DNA of 17,664 bases, taken from NCBI GenBank assembly GCA_035620975.1, contig DASPFV010000009.1, forward strand, positions 1-17,664, written 5' to 3'. Both the position numbers and the translations under genes were made by a program. The stretch is from DASPFV01 sp035620975 (GTDB taxonomy: Bacteria; Acidobacteriota; Vicinamibacteria; Vicinamibacterales; 2-12-FULL-66-21). Numbering within the stretch: position 1 is the first letter of the stretch; every line of letters starts with the position of its first letter. Of the stretch, positions 1-7,875 are shown in pieces. The notes under the pieces were generated by a model. It was not told the DNA's origin. It saw nothing but the letters and a program-made list of their open reading frames with translations, and did no database searches.

Positions 1-1
1 G

Positions 2-1096
2 CGGGTCGAGTGGCGCGATGGCAAGACCCGCATCACGACCGATGCGGCGTACCTGGAGATCTCGAACCGTGTGCAGGTGCGCTACACCCACGAGTTCCCG
101 GACGAGAGCATCACCTTCCCCGGTCAGGATCCGGGCGACTCGCGGGGGTCGTTCCAGATCCGTCGTGCGAAGTTCAAGCTGGAAGGCTGGTTCTGGAGGC
201 CGAACAACCTTGCGTACGAGTTGCAGCTGAACTGGCCTGCAGTCACGGGCACGAACCCCGGAGCCTTCCTCGAAGACGCGAGCATCGTGTGGGACCCGAC
301 TGGACGCGGCGCCTTCCGGATGATCACCGGCCAGTTCAAGGTTCCATTCGGCCTCCAGCAGCTGATGTCATCGGGCAACCTGAGCTTCGTCGATCGCTCG
401 CTCGTCTCGAACGAGTACGCGCGGGGCCGCGATACGGGTGTGGCGGTCCAGGGAGTGCTCTTCGCCAACAGGCTCGAGTACCGCGCCGGGATCTTCAACG
501 GGAACGGGTCGACGCGTCCGGTCAACGACAACGCCTCCTTCCAGGTGAACGGGCGCCTGATGTGGCAGCCGAACGGGAACCAGCCGCTCGCGCACCGGGC
601 GTGGGTGAGCGGGACGCTGTACTCCGAGGCGGACTTCGAATCCACCACCGTTCCCTTGTACGCCGTTGCCCTCAACTACGAGCACAACGATCTTCACGGG
701 ACCACCGCCGGCAACGACTTGAAGTCCCACGTCATGGGCCTGGACGGTATCTTCAAGTTCAAGGGGGTCTGCGCCACGGGTGCCTATTTCTGGCGGCACC
801 GCACGCCCGAGGCGGGCTCGTCGTTCGACGGCGACGGCTACTACGTGCAGACCGGGGTGATGCTGAACTCCCGTCGGACCTGGGAAGCGGCTGTCCGGTT
901 CGCCGACCGTGAGATCAACAATCTTCTGGCGAACGACGACGTCACCGAGCTGCGCGGCGCCATCAATTACTACTACCGGCGCCATGCGCTCAAGCTGCAG
1001 ATGGACGTGGGACGTCTCGAGACCGGTCTGGGCGCCATCAACGGCGACAAGCGATCGGACACCGAGTTGCGGATCCAGACGCAGTTCATCTTCTGA
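2..1096 (+). CDS. Phosphate-selective porin O/P-like outer-membrane protein, 5' truncated
   Basis: Likely an anion or phosphate channel of the outer membrane (OprO/OprP family). The reading frame is already open at base 2, so the N-terminus and signal peptide lie outside the window and about 364 residues are visible. What can be seen is a run of short amphipathic strands joined by Gly/Asn/Asp turns, with family-like stretches such as RRAKFKLEG, a TGQFKVPFGL segment and a GRDTGVAVQG segment. The protein ends in QTQFIF, and a terminal Phe is the usual assembly signal of outer-membrane barrels. Any GTG or ATG after base 2 would be an internal codon, because the upstream residues already fit the barrel. 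The phosphate permease and PhoBR genes downstream support a phosphate role, but polyphosphate or another anion cannot be excluded. Confidence 0.8.
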   Translation, partial: RVEWRDGKTRITTDAAYLEISNRVQVRYTHEFPDESITFPGQDPGDSRGSFQIRRAKFKLEGWFWRPNNLAYELQLNWPAVTGTNPGAFLEDASIVWDPTGRGAFRMITGQFKVPFGLQQLMSSGNLSFVDRSLVSNEYARGRDTGVAVQGVLFANRLEYRAGIFNGNGSTRPVNDNASFQVNGRLMWQPNGNQPLAHRAWVSGTLYSEADFESTTVPLYAVALNYEHNDLHGTTAGNDLKSHVMGLDGIFKFKGVCATGAYFWRHRTPEAGSSFDGDGYYVQTGVMLNSRRTWEAAVRFADREINNLLANDDVTELRGAINYYYRRHALKLQMDVGRLETGLGAINGDKRSDTELRIQTQFIF

Positions 1097-1184
1097 GGCA
1101 GGCCGGGCTGACGTCGGCTTCGGTCCAGCCGCGCCGGAAGGAAGGAATCGCTGAACGCGCCCGAGGGCCGTCGCCGCACGGCGG
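1097..1184. other. Spacer after porin gene
   Basis: GC-rich spacer between the porin stop and the phased repeats. I see no convincing terminator with a T-tract and no short gene here. Confidence 0.4.
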
Positions 1185-1228
1185 GTAACGGCATCGCAAC
1201 GCGCGCGTAACATCGGCGTCCCGACACG
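1185..1228 (+). promoter_or_regulatory. Four 11-bp phased direct repeats, candidate PhoB-type operator
   Basis: Four consecutive 11-bp units begin at 1185, 1196, 1207 and 1218 with GTAAC, GCAAC, GTAAC and GTCCC. They end just upstream of the -35 box of the TonB-receptor promoter. Tandem 11-bp direct repeats are the known geometry of DNA bound by PhoB/PhoP-family regulators, and a phoB gene lies in this window. Assigning the site to PhoB is inference, because the half-site sequence differs from the E. coli consensus. Confidence 0.45.
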
Positions 1229-1232
1229 CTTG

Positions 1233-1261
1233 TTAACACGCTGGAAACCTCCCGGTAGTAT
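1233..1261 (+). promoter_or_regulatory. Sigma70-like promoter for the TonB-receptor operon
   Basis: TTAACA (1233-1238), a 17-bp spacer and TAGTAT (1256-1261) form a good housekeeping-type promoter. The predicted transcript starts near 1268 and has a leader of about 108 nt. The phased repeats directly upstream suggest activator control. Confidence 0.6.
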
Positions 1262-1299
1262 CCCGATCACAGCCAGCTCTTAGCCTTCCGCCGTTGCGC

Positions 1300-1346
1300 C
1301 CGCCGTCTCTCGACGGCGGCCGCATGGAATGCGCCGCTCGTGCGGC
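1300..1346 (+). other. Two hairpins in the 5' leader of the TonB-receptor mRNA
   Basis: The first hairpin (1300-1319) has a perfect 8-bp stem CCGCCGTC/GACGGCGG with a TCTC loop. The second (1333-1346) has a 5-bp stem GCCGC/GCGGC with a TCGT loop. Both lie between the predicted start of transcription and the Shine-Dalgarno site. They could affect message stability or translation. I recognise no known riboswitch class. Confidence 0.5.
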
Positions 1347-1365
1347 GGCACCTTTCACCGCTTGC

Positions 1366-1371
1366 GGGAGG
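1366..1371 (+). promoter_or_regulatory. Ribosome binding site deciding the TonB-receptor start
   Basis: GGGAGG lies 4 nt before the ATG at 1376. It favours this start over the in-frame GTG at 1340, which falls inside a leader hairpin. Confidence 0.6.
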
Positions 1372-1375
1372 ATTC

Positions 1376-4180
1376 ATGCCCAGCAGTCTTCGTCTGGCGG
1401 CCGCGATCTGTATCGCGGTGACCGCCGCGGCGCCGTCCACTGGCGCTGCAGGGAACGCGGCGAGCCGCGCCCTCGAACCCCGGATCGCCCAGACTGGCCG
1501 TACCGTCCGCATCACCGGCGTCGTCCGCGACGAGCAGAACGCCATGACGCTGCCGGGGGTCACCGTAACGGTCCTTGCGACGAGCGAAACGGTGGCCACC
1601 GACCTCGACGGCCGGTACACGGTCGATCTCCCTACGGGGCGGCACCAGATCAGGATCGCCATGGACGGCTACCAGGAACGCATCCTGGACATCGAGGCCA
1701 CGGGCGAGCGGACGATCACCGCGGACGTCTCCCTCTCGATGACCAGGTTTGCCGAGGAGGTCACGGTGACCGGCCAGGCGACCGATGCCTCCACGTCCAC
1801 GCAGGAGGCGCAGCTCATCGAGCGCAAGAACGCCCAGGTGATCACCGACAACATGGGCGCCCAGGAGATGCGGAGCAACGGCGACACGGACGCCGCGGCG
1901 GCGCTGCAGCGCGTGCCGGGCATCTCGGTCGTGGACAACCAGTACGTGTTCGTCCGCGGCCTGGGCGAGCGATACAGCAATACGACGCTCGCCGGCTCCG
2001 TGATCCCGACGACGGAGCCCGACAAGAAAGTGGTCCCGCTGGATCTCTTCCCGACGGCGCTGATCGACAGCGTCCAGATAGCCAAGTCGTACACACCGGA
2101 TCGTTCCGCAGAGTTCGCGGGCGGGCTCGTCGAGATCATCCCGCAGAAGATGCCCGGTCGGCAGATGTTCGACGCAGCCATCGGCTTCAACTGGTACGAG
2201 ACGGCGTCCGGGGACGACATCCCCCTGAGCTCGCTCGACGGCATGGACCGGCTCGGGTATGACGACGGGGCGCGCGTCCTCCCGGCCGGATTCCCAAGCG
2301 ACAAGATCGTGCGGCAGGGCATCTTCACGCCGGAAGTCGGGTACGGCCGTGACGAAATCACACAGTTCGGCCGGCAGCTCGACACGTCCGTCTGGCGCCC
2401 GCAGCGCTCGAGCGGGGACGTCGGGCCGTCTTTCAACCTGTCGTACGGCAACAGGTTCGACAGGCTCGGCGTGCTGGCCAGCGTCAACCAGTCGTACAAG
2501 GAGCAGTACGTCGAGGAGGTCCGCCGGTTCTACCGCCTCGGCGAGGACAACGCACTCGAGGCGGTGACCGACTACGCGTTTCAGACCGGCACCCAGAAAG
2601 CACAGCTCGGGGTGGTCGCCAACGTCGCCTGGCAGTTCGATCCGGGGAACCGCATCTCGTTCGACAACTTCTATACGCACACGGGCCGCGACGAAGGCCG
2701 GGTGTTCGAAGGGCCGAATCTCGAGAACAACTTCGTCTACCGCAACTACCGCTTGCAGTTCATCGAGGAAGGGCTGTTCACGAACCGGTTGAGCGGCGAC
2801 CACCTGTTCGACCGCTGGGGCAACAGCCGCCTCGACTGGCGCGCGAGCTACGGGAAGGCTGACAGGAACGAGCCCGATCTGCGCGAGACCCTGTACCAGC
2901 AGAGCATCGTCAACGGCGTGGGGACCGGAAACTTTCTCCTCGCCGACGAGTCCCAGAGCGGCTTCCGGATGTTCAACACGCTCGACGACGAGACGTTCGA
3001 CGTCGCCGCGAACTGGACGAGCTTCCAGACCCTGGCCGGCCGTCCGGTCGTCTACAAGTTCGGTCCGTCCTTCGTGCGTCGCACCCGCGGCTTCCAGTCC
3101 CGTCGGTTCCGGTACATCCCTGCGAACACCTCCGGGGTGAATCTCGCGCAGGACCCGGAGGTGCTGTTCGCGACGAACAACATCGGCACGGTCTTTCGCT
3201 TCAACGAGGAGACGCGGCCGGTGGACGCCTACGACGCCGAGCAGAACGTCGTGAGCGTGTACGGAATGGGCGATTGGGTGCTGTCGAGCCGTTCGCGGCT
3301 AGTTGCGGGGCTCAGGGTCGAGGCGTTCGACGAGACCGTCAACAGCTTCGACCCCTTCGGCCTCTTCACCGCCACCGTGACGGCCGAGCTCGACAACACC
3401 GACGTCTTCCCGGGCGTGAACTTCGTCTATGCGCTCCGGCCGAACACGAACCTGCGTCTGGGCTACAGCACCACGACGAACCGGCCCGAGTTCCGGGAAC
3501 TGGCCGCCTTCGAGTTCACCGACGTCGTGGGCAACCGGGCCGTCCGCGGCAACCCGGCGCTGGTGCGCTCGCTGATTCAGAACCTGGACGCGCGGGTCGA
3601 GGCGTTCACCGGCAGCCGGGGAGTGGTCGCCGCGAGCGTGTTCTACAAGTACTTCCAGGACCCGATTGAACGGGTCATCAACGCCGGCGCCCAGCCGCTG
3701 CAGACCTTCGAGAACGCTGACAGCGCTCGAAACATCGGCTTCGAACTCGAAGCCGGCCGGCAGATCGGACCGAACGCCTACGCCAGCCTGAACTACACGT
3801 TCGTCGACTCCGAGGTTACGCTGAGCCAGTCGGCGCGCCAGGTGCAAACGTCTCAGGTGCGGGCGCTCGCCGGACAGTCGCAGAATCTGCTGAACCTGAT
3901 TGGCGAGATCAGCTTCGGCGGCTTCCAGGGACGGGTGCTCTACAACTTCTTCGACGACCGCATCTCGGACGTGGGTGCGAACCAGGCTCCCGACATCATC
4001 GAGAACGGCCGCGGCCAACTGGACGTCGTATTCATTCAGCGGTATCGGGGGCTCGCCTTCCGGCTCACGCTGGATAACCTGCTCGACGAGGACTATCTCT
4101 ACACGCAGGGTGACCAGACGCAGCGGCTCTACAACACGGGCCGGGCGGTCATGTTCTCGTTGGGGTATTCGTTCTTCTAA
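1376..4180 (+). CDS. TonB-dependent outer-membrane receptor with N-terminal carboxypeptidase-regulatory-like domain
   Basis: A 934-residue energy-coupled outer-membrane importer. An N-terminal signal segment (about 1-27, Ala-rich) is followed by a carboxypeptidase-regulatory-like beta-sandwich (about 43-122, with GVTVTVL and TDLDGRYTVDL). Next are an EEVTVTGQ stretch (127-134) resembling a TonB-box region and a plug domain (about 143-258, including RVPGISVVDNQYVFVRGLGERY). The rest is a 22-strand-type barrel ending in GYSFF. ATG 1376 is chosen for its Shine-Dalgarno site and signal peptide. The gene is first in a probable operon with the secreted protein at 4244 and the lipoprotein at 5580. 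The substrate cannot be read from the sequence. The phosphate genes on both sides and the operator-like repeats suggest a phosphorus-containing ligand (inference). Siderophore or glycan uptake remain alternatives. Confidence 0.9.
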   Translation: MPSSLRLAAAICIAVTAAAPSTGAAGNAASRALEPRIAQTGRTVRITGVVRDEQNAMTLPGVTVTVLATSETVATDLDGRYTVDLPTGRHQIRIAMDGYQERILDIEATGERTITADVSLSMTRFAEEVTVTGQATDASTSTQEAQLIERKNAQVITDNMGAQEMRSNGDTDAAAALQRVPGISVVDNQYVFVRGLGERYSNTTLAGSVIPTTEPDKKVVPLDLFPTALIDSVQIAKSYTPDRSAEFAGGLVEIIPQKMPGRQMFDAAIGFNWYETASGDDIPLSSLDGMDRLGYDDGARVLPAGFPSDKIVRQGIFTPEVGYGRDEITQFGRQLDTSVWRPQRSSGDVGPSFNLSYGNRFDRLGVLASVNQSYKEQYVEEVRRFYRLGEDNALEAVTDYAFQTGTQKAQLGVVANVAWQFDPGNRISFDNFYTHTGRDEGRVFEGPNLENNFVYRNYRLQFIEEGLFTNRLSGDHLFDRWGNSRLDWRASYGKADRNEPDLRETLYQQSIVNGVGTGNFLLADESQSGFRMFNTLDDETFDVAANWTSFQTLAGRPVVYKFGPSFVRRTRGFQSRRFRYIPANTSGVNLAQDPEVLFATNNIGTVFRFNEETRPVDAYDAEQNVVSVYGMGDWVLSSRSRLVAGLRVEAFDETVNSFDPFGLFTATVTAELDNTDVFPGVNFVYALRPNTNLRLGYSTTTNRPEFRELAAFEFTDVVGNRAVRGNPALVRSLIQNLDARVEAFTGSRGVVAASVFYKYFQDPIERVINAGAQPLQTFENADSARNIGFELEAGRQIGPNAYASLNYTFVDSEVTLSQSARQVQTSQVRALAGQSQNLLNLIGEISFGGFQGRVLYNFFDDRISDVGANQAPDIIENGRGQLDVVFIQRYRGLAFRLTLDNLLDEDYLYTQGDQTQRLYNTGRAVMFSLGYSFF

Positions 4181-4230
4181 TCACGGGCAGCCAGGCGATC
4201 GAAAACGATGATGAGATTCCACTTTCTTCT

Positions 4231-4236
4231 GGGGAG
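4231..4236 (+). promoter_or_regulatory. Ribosome binding site deciding the start of the secreted-protein gene
   Basis: GGGGAG with a 7-nt spacer precedes the ATG at 4244. The two in-frame ATGs at 4208 and 4211 have no comparable site. Confidence 0.55.
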
Positions 4237-4243
4237 TACCGGA

Positions 4244-5578
4244 ATGAACGAGAGACGCGTCGCAGCAGCCACCGCCGCCCTCGCGGCGGCGCTCGTGATG
4301 GCCGGCGGCAGACAGGTCTTCACGCAGGTGAACGTGCCGGGGATCGACAAGCCGGTGCAGGTCTTCAGCGGTGAGATCACCGGAACGGCGACCTGGACGA
4401 ACGACCGCTACTGGGTGCTCCGCGGCGCCGTCTTCGTGAGGGAGGGGGCGACGCTCGACATCCAGGCGGGGACCACCATCGTCGGGGAAGCCGGCAGCGT
4501 CGGCACGCTCATCGTGGAGCGCGGTGGGCGCCTGAACGCCATCGGAACGGTGGAGCAGCCCATCGTGTTCACGTCGGATCAGGCGCCTGGCCAGCGCGCG
4601 CGCGGCGACTGGGGCGGGATCATCCTGAACGGCCGCGCGCCCGTGAACCTCGACGGCGGCGAAGGCGAAGGCGAGGCGGATACCGGTGTCTACGGCGGCA
4701 GCGACCCCGACGACAACAGCGGGTCCCTCCGCTACGTTCGCGTGGAGTTCGCCGGCACCGAGTTCAGCCCCGATAACGAGCTGAACGGCATTGCCTTCCA
4801 GGCGGTTGGCCGCGGCGGCACGTACGATCACCTCCAGGTCCACATGAACAAGGACGACGGACTGGAGTGGTTCGGCGGAACGGCGGATGTCAAGTACGCC
4901 ATGGTGACGAACGCGGGCGACGACAGCTTCGACTGGACCTTCGGCTGGAGCGGCCGCGGCCAGTTCATCGCCGTTTCCCAGCGCGGCGACGACGCGGATG
5001 CCGGAATCGAGGCGGACAACAACGAGTTCAACAACGAGAACCTGCCCCGTTCGTCGCCGACGCTCTACAACCTGACGTTCTGCGGTGACCCGGATCGCAA
5101 TGAGGGCGCCGAGAGCACCCGCGGCTGGCTGCTCCGTCGCGGCACGGCCGGCGAGCTGCGCAACTTCATCATCCAGGGCTTCAAGAACGTCGGCCTGGAG
5201 GTGAACGGCACGTCCACCTTCCGCGAGGCGCGGGCGGGCAGCCTGCGCGTGAGCCACGGGGCGATCTTCAACACCGGCGCCAACGGCCGGACCTACTTCC
5301 AGAGCAACAGCAACGCCACGATCTCGACTGCGGCTCTGGTCGCCGAGGGAGTGTTCTCGAACATCCGGACGGGACAGAATCCCGGGATCGGCGATTGCCA
5401 CAACCACGAGAATCCCGATTTCCTCCCGACGTCGGTCTCGACGATCGCCGGTGGCCAGCTGGGCCCGGCAACGCCCCCCAACGACGGGTTCTTCGAGGTC
5501 ACCACGTACATCGGCGCCTTCAGCCCGGATCCCGAGCTGAACTGGGCCGCGGGCTGGACCCGATTCCCGCAGAACTAG
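4244..5578 (+). CDS. Secreted repeat-rich protein partnered with a TonB receptor
   Basis: A 444-residue exported protein. From ATG 4244 it has a classic signal peptide: NERR, then an Ala-rich hydrophobic core (about 6-22) and a cleavage region near VFTQ. The mature part shows beta-solenoid or parallel beta-helix-like texture, with repeated short strands such as LRGAVFVREGATLDIQAGT, GDWGGIILNGRAPV and ADVKYAMVTNAGDDSFDW. An acidic Gly/Asp loop (DGGEGEGEAD) could bind calcium. Two Cys residues (LTFCGD and IGDCHN) could form a disulphide. Related proteins are commonly found beside TonB-dependent receptors in Bacteroidota and Proteobacteria, but I know of no established function. The gap from the receptor stop is 63 bp without a visible promoter, so co-transcription is likely. 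It may be a surface ligand-binding partner of the receptor (inference). An alternative start is ATG 4208. Confidence 0.8.
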   Translation: MNERRVAAATAALAAALVMAGGRQVFTQVNVPGIDKPVQVFSGEITGTATWTNDRYWVLRGAVFVREGATLDIQAGTTIVGEAGSVGTLIVERGGRLNAIGTVEQPIVFTSDQAPGQRARGDWGGIILNGRAPVNLDGGEGEGEADTGVYGGSDPDDNSGSLRYVRVEFAGTEFSPDNELNGIAFQAVGRGGTYDHLQVHMNKDDGLEWFGGTADVKYAMVTNAGDDSFDWTFGWSGRGQFIAVSQRGDDADAGIEADNNEFNNENLPRSSPTLYNLTFCGDPDRNEGAESTRGWLLRRGTAGELRNFIIQGFKNVGLEVNGTSTFREARAGSLRVSHGAIFNTGANGRTYFQSNSNATISTAALVAEGVFSNIRTGQNPGIGDCHNHENPDFLPTSVSTIAGGQLGPATPPNDGFFEVTTYIGAFSPDPELNWAAGWTRFPQN

Positions 5579-5579
5579 G

Positions 5580-6134
5580 ATGCGCGCGACGAGAGCATCA
5601 GGGTCGAGACGGCAGCCTGGGTGGACCGTGACGCGACGCACAGGCCCGGCGCTCGCCGTCGCCTGTGTCGTCCTGATTGGGGCCGGCTGTCGGACGACGC
5701 CGGCTCCGCTCGCCCATACCTTCGAGTCGGTCGATGCGCTCGCGGAATCGGTGCTGGACGCGGTGGCGCGTCGGGATGCCGACACGCTGCAATCGCTGGC
5801 GCTCTCCGAGGCCGAGTTCCGATCCCGCATCTGGCCCGAGCTGCCGGCGAGCCGCCCCGAGCGCAACGTGCCGTTCGACTACGCCTGGCGTGACCTGTCG
5901 CAGAAGAGCGGGATGTATCTGCGGCAGACCCTGGCCCGGTACGGCGGGCAGCGCTATCACCTCGTCAGGGTCGAGTTCCTGGGAACAACGACTGCCTACC
6001 GATCCTTCGACGTGGCCCGCCGCACGCAGCTCGTCGTGCGCGACCGGAGCGGGGCGGAGCAGGCGATTCGGCTCTTCGGCTCGGTCCTCCGGAGCGGGTC
6101 GCAGCACAAGCTATTCAGCTACGTGGTCGACTGA
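5580..6134 (+). CDS. Small putative lipoprotein of unknown function
   Basis: A 184-residue protein starting one base after the stop of the preceding gene (TAGGATG arrangement), so translation is probably coupled. A basic N-region and a hydrophobic stretch (ALAVACVVLIGAGC) end in Cys-37. This resembles a lipobox, although Gly at position -3 is atypical. An in-frame GTG at 5628 would give a more typical 21-residue lipoprotein signal and is a serious alternative start. The mature part begins with a helical FESVDALAESVLDAVARRDADTLQSLALS segment, read here as separate pieces around residues 48-76, and ends in a strand-rich half. This layout is reminiscent of NTF2-like folds, but I do not recognise the family. 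It lies between the receptor cassette and the phosphate-transport genes, and a role with the receptor and secreted protein is inferred from position only. Confidence 0.75.
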   Translation: MRATRASGSRRQPGWTVTRRTGPALAVACVVLIGAGCRTTPAPLAHTFESVDALAESVLDAVARRDADTLQSLALSEAEFRSRIWPELPASRPERNVPFDYAWRDLSQKSGMYLRQTLARYGGQRYHLVRVEFLGTTTAYRSFDVARRTQLVVRDRSGAEQAIRLFGSVLRSGSQHKLFSYVVD

Positions 6135-6147
6135 CGGCACGCCCGGG

Positions 6148-6178
6148 GCGTTACATCTGCGACGAATGCGTTAAATCT
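6148..6178 (+). promoter_or_regulatory. Direct repeat upstream of the DUF47-Pit operon
   Basis: GCGTTACATCT (6148-6158) and GCGTTAAATCT (6168-6178) are 11-bp direct repeats with one mismatch, spaced 20 bp start to start (about two helical turns). They lie just upstream of a TAAGAT -10-like box. A regulator operator, possibly PhoB, is inferred. The 20-bp spacing is not the exact 11/22-bp Pho geometry. Confidence 0.45.
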
Positions 6179-6197
6179 AAGCGCGATCTGCTAAGAT
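6171..6197 (+). promoter_or_regulatory. Possible promoter for DUF47-Pit
   Basis: TAAGAT at 6192-6197 is a reasonable -10 box. TTAAAT (6171-6176, 15-bp spacer) or GTTAAA (16-bp spacer) could be a poor -35 overlapping the second direct repeat. This is the layout expected of an activator-dependent promoter. Confidence 0.4.
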
Positions 6198-6208
6198 CCC
6201 GGAGTTTC

Positions 6209-6215
6209 AGGAGGG
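6209..6215 (+). promoter_or_regulatory. Ribosome binding site of the DUF47 gene
   Basis: AGGAGGG with an 8-nt spacer to the GTG at 6224. It is close to ideal and fixes the GTG as the start. Confidence 0.65.
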
Positions 6216-6223
6216 ACTCCGGG

Positions 6224-6841
6224 GTGCGTTTCAGGCTCATACCGCGCGAAGAGCGCTTCTACGACGACTTCGTCGCCCTGGGCGAGCAGATTCGCCTCGG
6301 ATCGTCGCTCCTCGAGAGCATGCTCGCCCCGGACCGTCCCATCTGGGACAAGGCGGATGAGATCAAGGAAGTCGAGCACAAGTGCGACTTCATCACCCAC
6401 GAGATCATCCAGCGCCTGCACCGGACCTTCGTCACGCCGCTGGATCGCGAAGACATCCACACGCTGGCGCGATCGCTCGACGACGTGATGGACGCGATCG
6501 ACGCGTCGGCCGCGGTCGTCCGGATCTACCAGATCGAGCACGTCCGCCCCGACGCGCGCGAACTGGCACGCCTCGTCCGGCTCTCGGCCGATCAGGTCGT
6601 CGTGGCGCTCAAGGCGCTGGAGCGGAAGCAGGGCGTGGCCCAGCCGGCGGTCGAGATCAACCGGCTCGAGAACGAAGCGGATCGCGCGCACCAGGCGGCG
6701 CTTCGCCACCTCTTCGAGGACGAACGCGATCCCATCGCGATCATCAAGTGGAAGGAGATTCTGGATTTTCTCGAGGACGCGACCGACCGGTGCGAGGACG
6801 TGGCCAACGTTCTCGAGGGCGTCGTGGTCAAGCACGCCTGA
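6224..6841 (+). CDS. DUF47 family (PhoU-like) phosphate transport accessory protein
   Basis: A 205-residue all-helical cytosolic protein of the DUF47/PhoU-like group, the normal length for the family. Typical features are the N-terminal RLIPREERFYDDF segment and two acidic metal-site-like helices, EVEHKCDFITHEI (about 48-60) and EINRLENEADRAHQ. These match the E-x3-D pattern that binds metal in PhoU-type proteins. Members are usually encoded directly before Pit-type phosphate permeases and are thought to modulate them. Here the permease begins 6 bp downstream, so the two form an operon. The start is a GTG with a strong Shine-Dalgarno site. No PhoU or Pst genes are visible in the window, so this could be the local link between phosphate flux and PhoR signalling (inference). 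Confidence 0.9.
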   Translation: MRFRLIPREERFYDDFVALGEQIRLGSSLLESMLAPDRPIWDKADEIKEVEHKCDFITHEIIQRLHRTFVTPLDREDIHTLARSLDDVMDAIDASAAVVRIYQIEHVRPDARELARLVRLSADQVVVALKALERKQGVAQPAVEINRLENEADRAHQAALRHLFEDERDPIAIIKWKEILDFLEDATDRCEDVANVLEGVVVKHA

Positions 6842-6847
6842 TCCGGG

Positions 6848-7861
6848 ATGGATTCGAATCTTCTGGCGGTCGTCGGGCTGATCCTCGTCGCGCTCGTCTT
6901 CGATTACATCAACGGCTTCCACGACGCGGCCAACTCCATTGCCACCGTCGTCTCGACCCGCGTGCTCACGCCGGGCAAGGCCGTGATCTGGGCGGCGTTC
7001 TTCAACTTCATCGCCGCGTTCACGTTCGGCACGGCCGTGGCGAAGACGGTCGGCGCCGGGCTCGTCGACATCAGCATCGTGACCTTCGCCGTGATCTTCG
7101 CGGGCCTGATGGGCGCCATCATCTGGGACCTGATCACGTGGTACTACGGGCTGCCCACGAGCTCGTCGCATGCGCTCATCGGCGGCTACGCGGGGGCGGC
7201 AGTCGCGAAGGCAGGGTGGGTTGCGATCATCTTCTCGGGCTGGACCAAGACGCTCGTGTTCATCGTGTTCGCGCCGCTCGTCGGCATGGTGCTCGGGTTC
7301 GCGCTCATGATTGGCATTCTCTGGACGTTCTCGGACACGCCGCCCGGCCGCGTGGACAACTGGTTCCGGCGCCTGCAGCTCGTGTCGGCCGGGGCGTACA
7401 GCCTGGGGCACGGGGGCAACGACGCGCAGAAGACCATGGGGATCATCGCGGGCGCCCTGGTGGCGGGCGGGTATCTGCAGCTCGTGGACGGTGAGCTGCC
7501 AATCCCGATGTGGGTGGTCCTCGCCGCGCACGCGGCGATCGCCCTCGGCACGCTGTCGGGCGGCTGGCGCATCATTCACACCATGGGCTCGAAGATCACC
7601 AAGCTTCAGCCCGTCGGCGGCTTTGCCGCGGAGACCTCCGGCGCGATCTCGCTGTTCACGGCTACGCACCTGGGCGTACCCGTCAGCACGACGCACACCA
7701 TCACCGGCGCGATCATCGGCGTCGGATCGATTCGCCGCCTTTCCGCGGTCCGGTGGGGGATTGCCGGCCGGATCGTGTGGGCGTGGATTCTCACCATACC
7801 GGCCTCGGCGATCATTGCCGCGGCGATCTACTGGGTCACGGCGGCGACGATCGCACCCTGA
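6848..7861 (+). CDS. pit: PiT-family low-affinity inorganic phosphate permease
   Basis: A 337-residue inner-membrane transporter of the PHO-4/PiT family, which imports phosphate (often as a metal-phosphate complex) driven by the proton gradient. The two inverted family signatures are both intact: GFHDAANSIATVV (about 23-35) and GHGGNDAQKTMG (about 187-198). The associated GLPTSSSHAL (101-110) and GVPVSTTHTITG (276-287) segments are also present. About 10 hydrophobic segments can be seen, and the length fits the short bacterial members. It follows the DUF47 gene by 6 bp, an arrangement seen in many bacteria. The nearby PhoB/PhoR genes agree with the phosphate assignment. Sulphate permease CysP is a related alternative, less likely here. 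Confidence 0.93.
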   Translation: MDSNLLAVVGLILVALVFDYINGFHDAANSIATVVSTRVLTPGKAVIWAAFFNFIAAFTFGTAVAKTVGAGLVDISIVTFAVIFAGLMGAIIWDLITWYYGLPTSSSHALIGGYAGAAVAKAGWVAIIFSGWTKTLVFIVFAPLVGMVLGFALMIGILWTFSDTPPGRVDNWFRRLQLVSAGAYSLGHGGNDAQKTMGIIAGALVAGGYLQLVDGELPIPMWVVLAAHAAIALGTLSGGWRIIHTMGSKITKLQPVGGFAAETSGAISLFTATHLGVPVSTTHTITGAIIGVGSIRRLSAVRWGIAGRIVWAWILTIPASAIIAAAIYWVTAATIAP

Positions 7862-7875
7862 GAGCAGTCGACCCG

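Noticed and set aside
1262..1375. Cobalamin riboswitch before the TonB receptor
   Set aside because: I could not find the expected conserved core or pseudoknot partners. Only two simple hairpins are present.
4181..5866. Open frame of 561 codons on the - strand
   Set aside because: It is antisense to the secreted protein and lipoprotein, has Arg/Ala/Val-rich composition without domains, and reflects high GC3 on the other strand.
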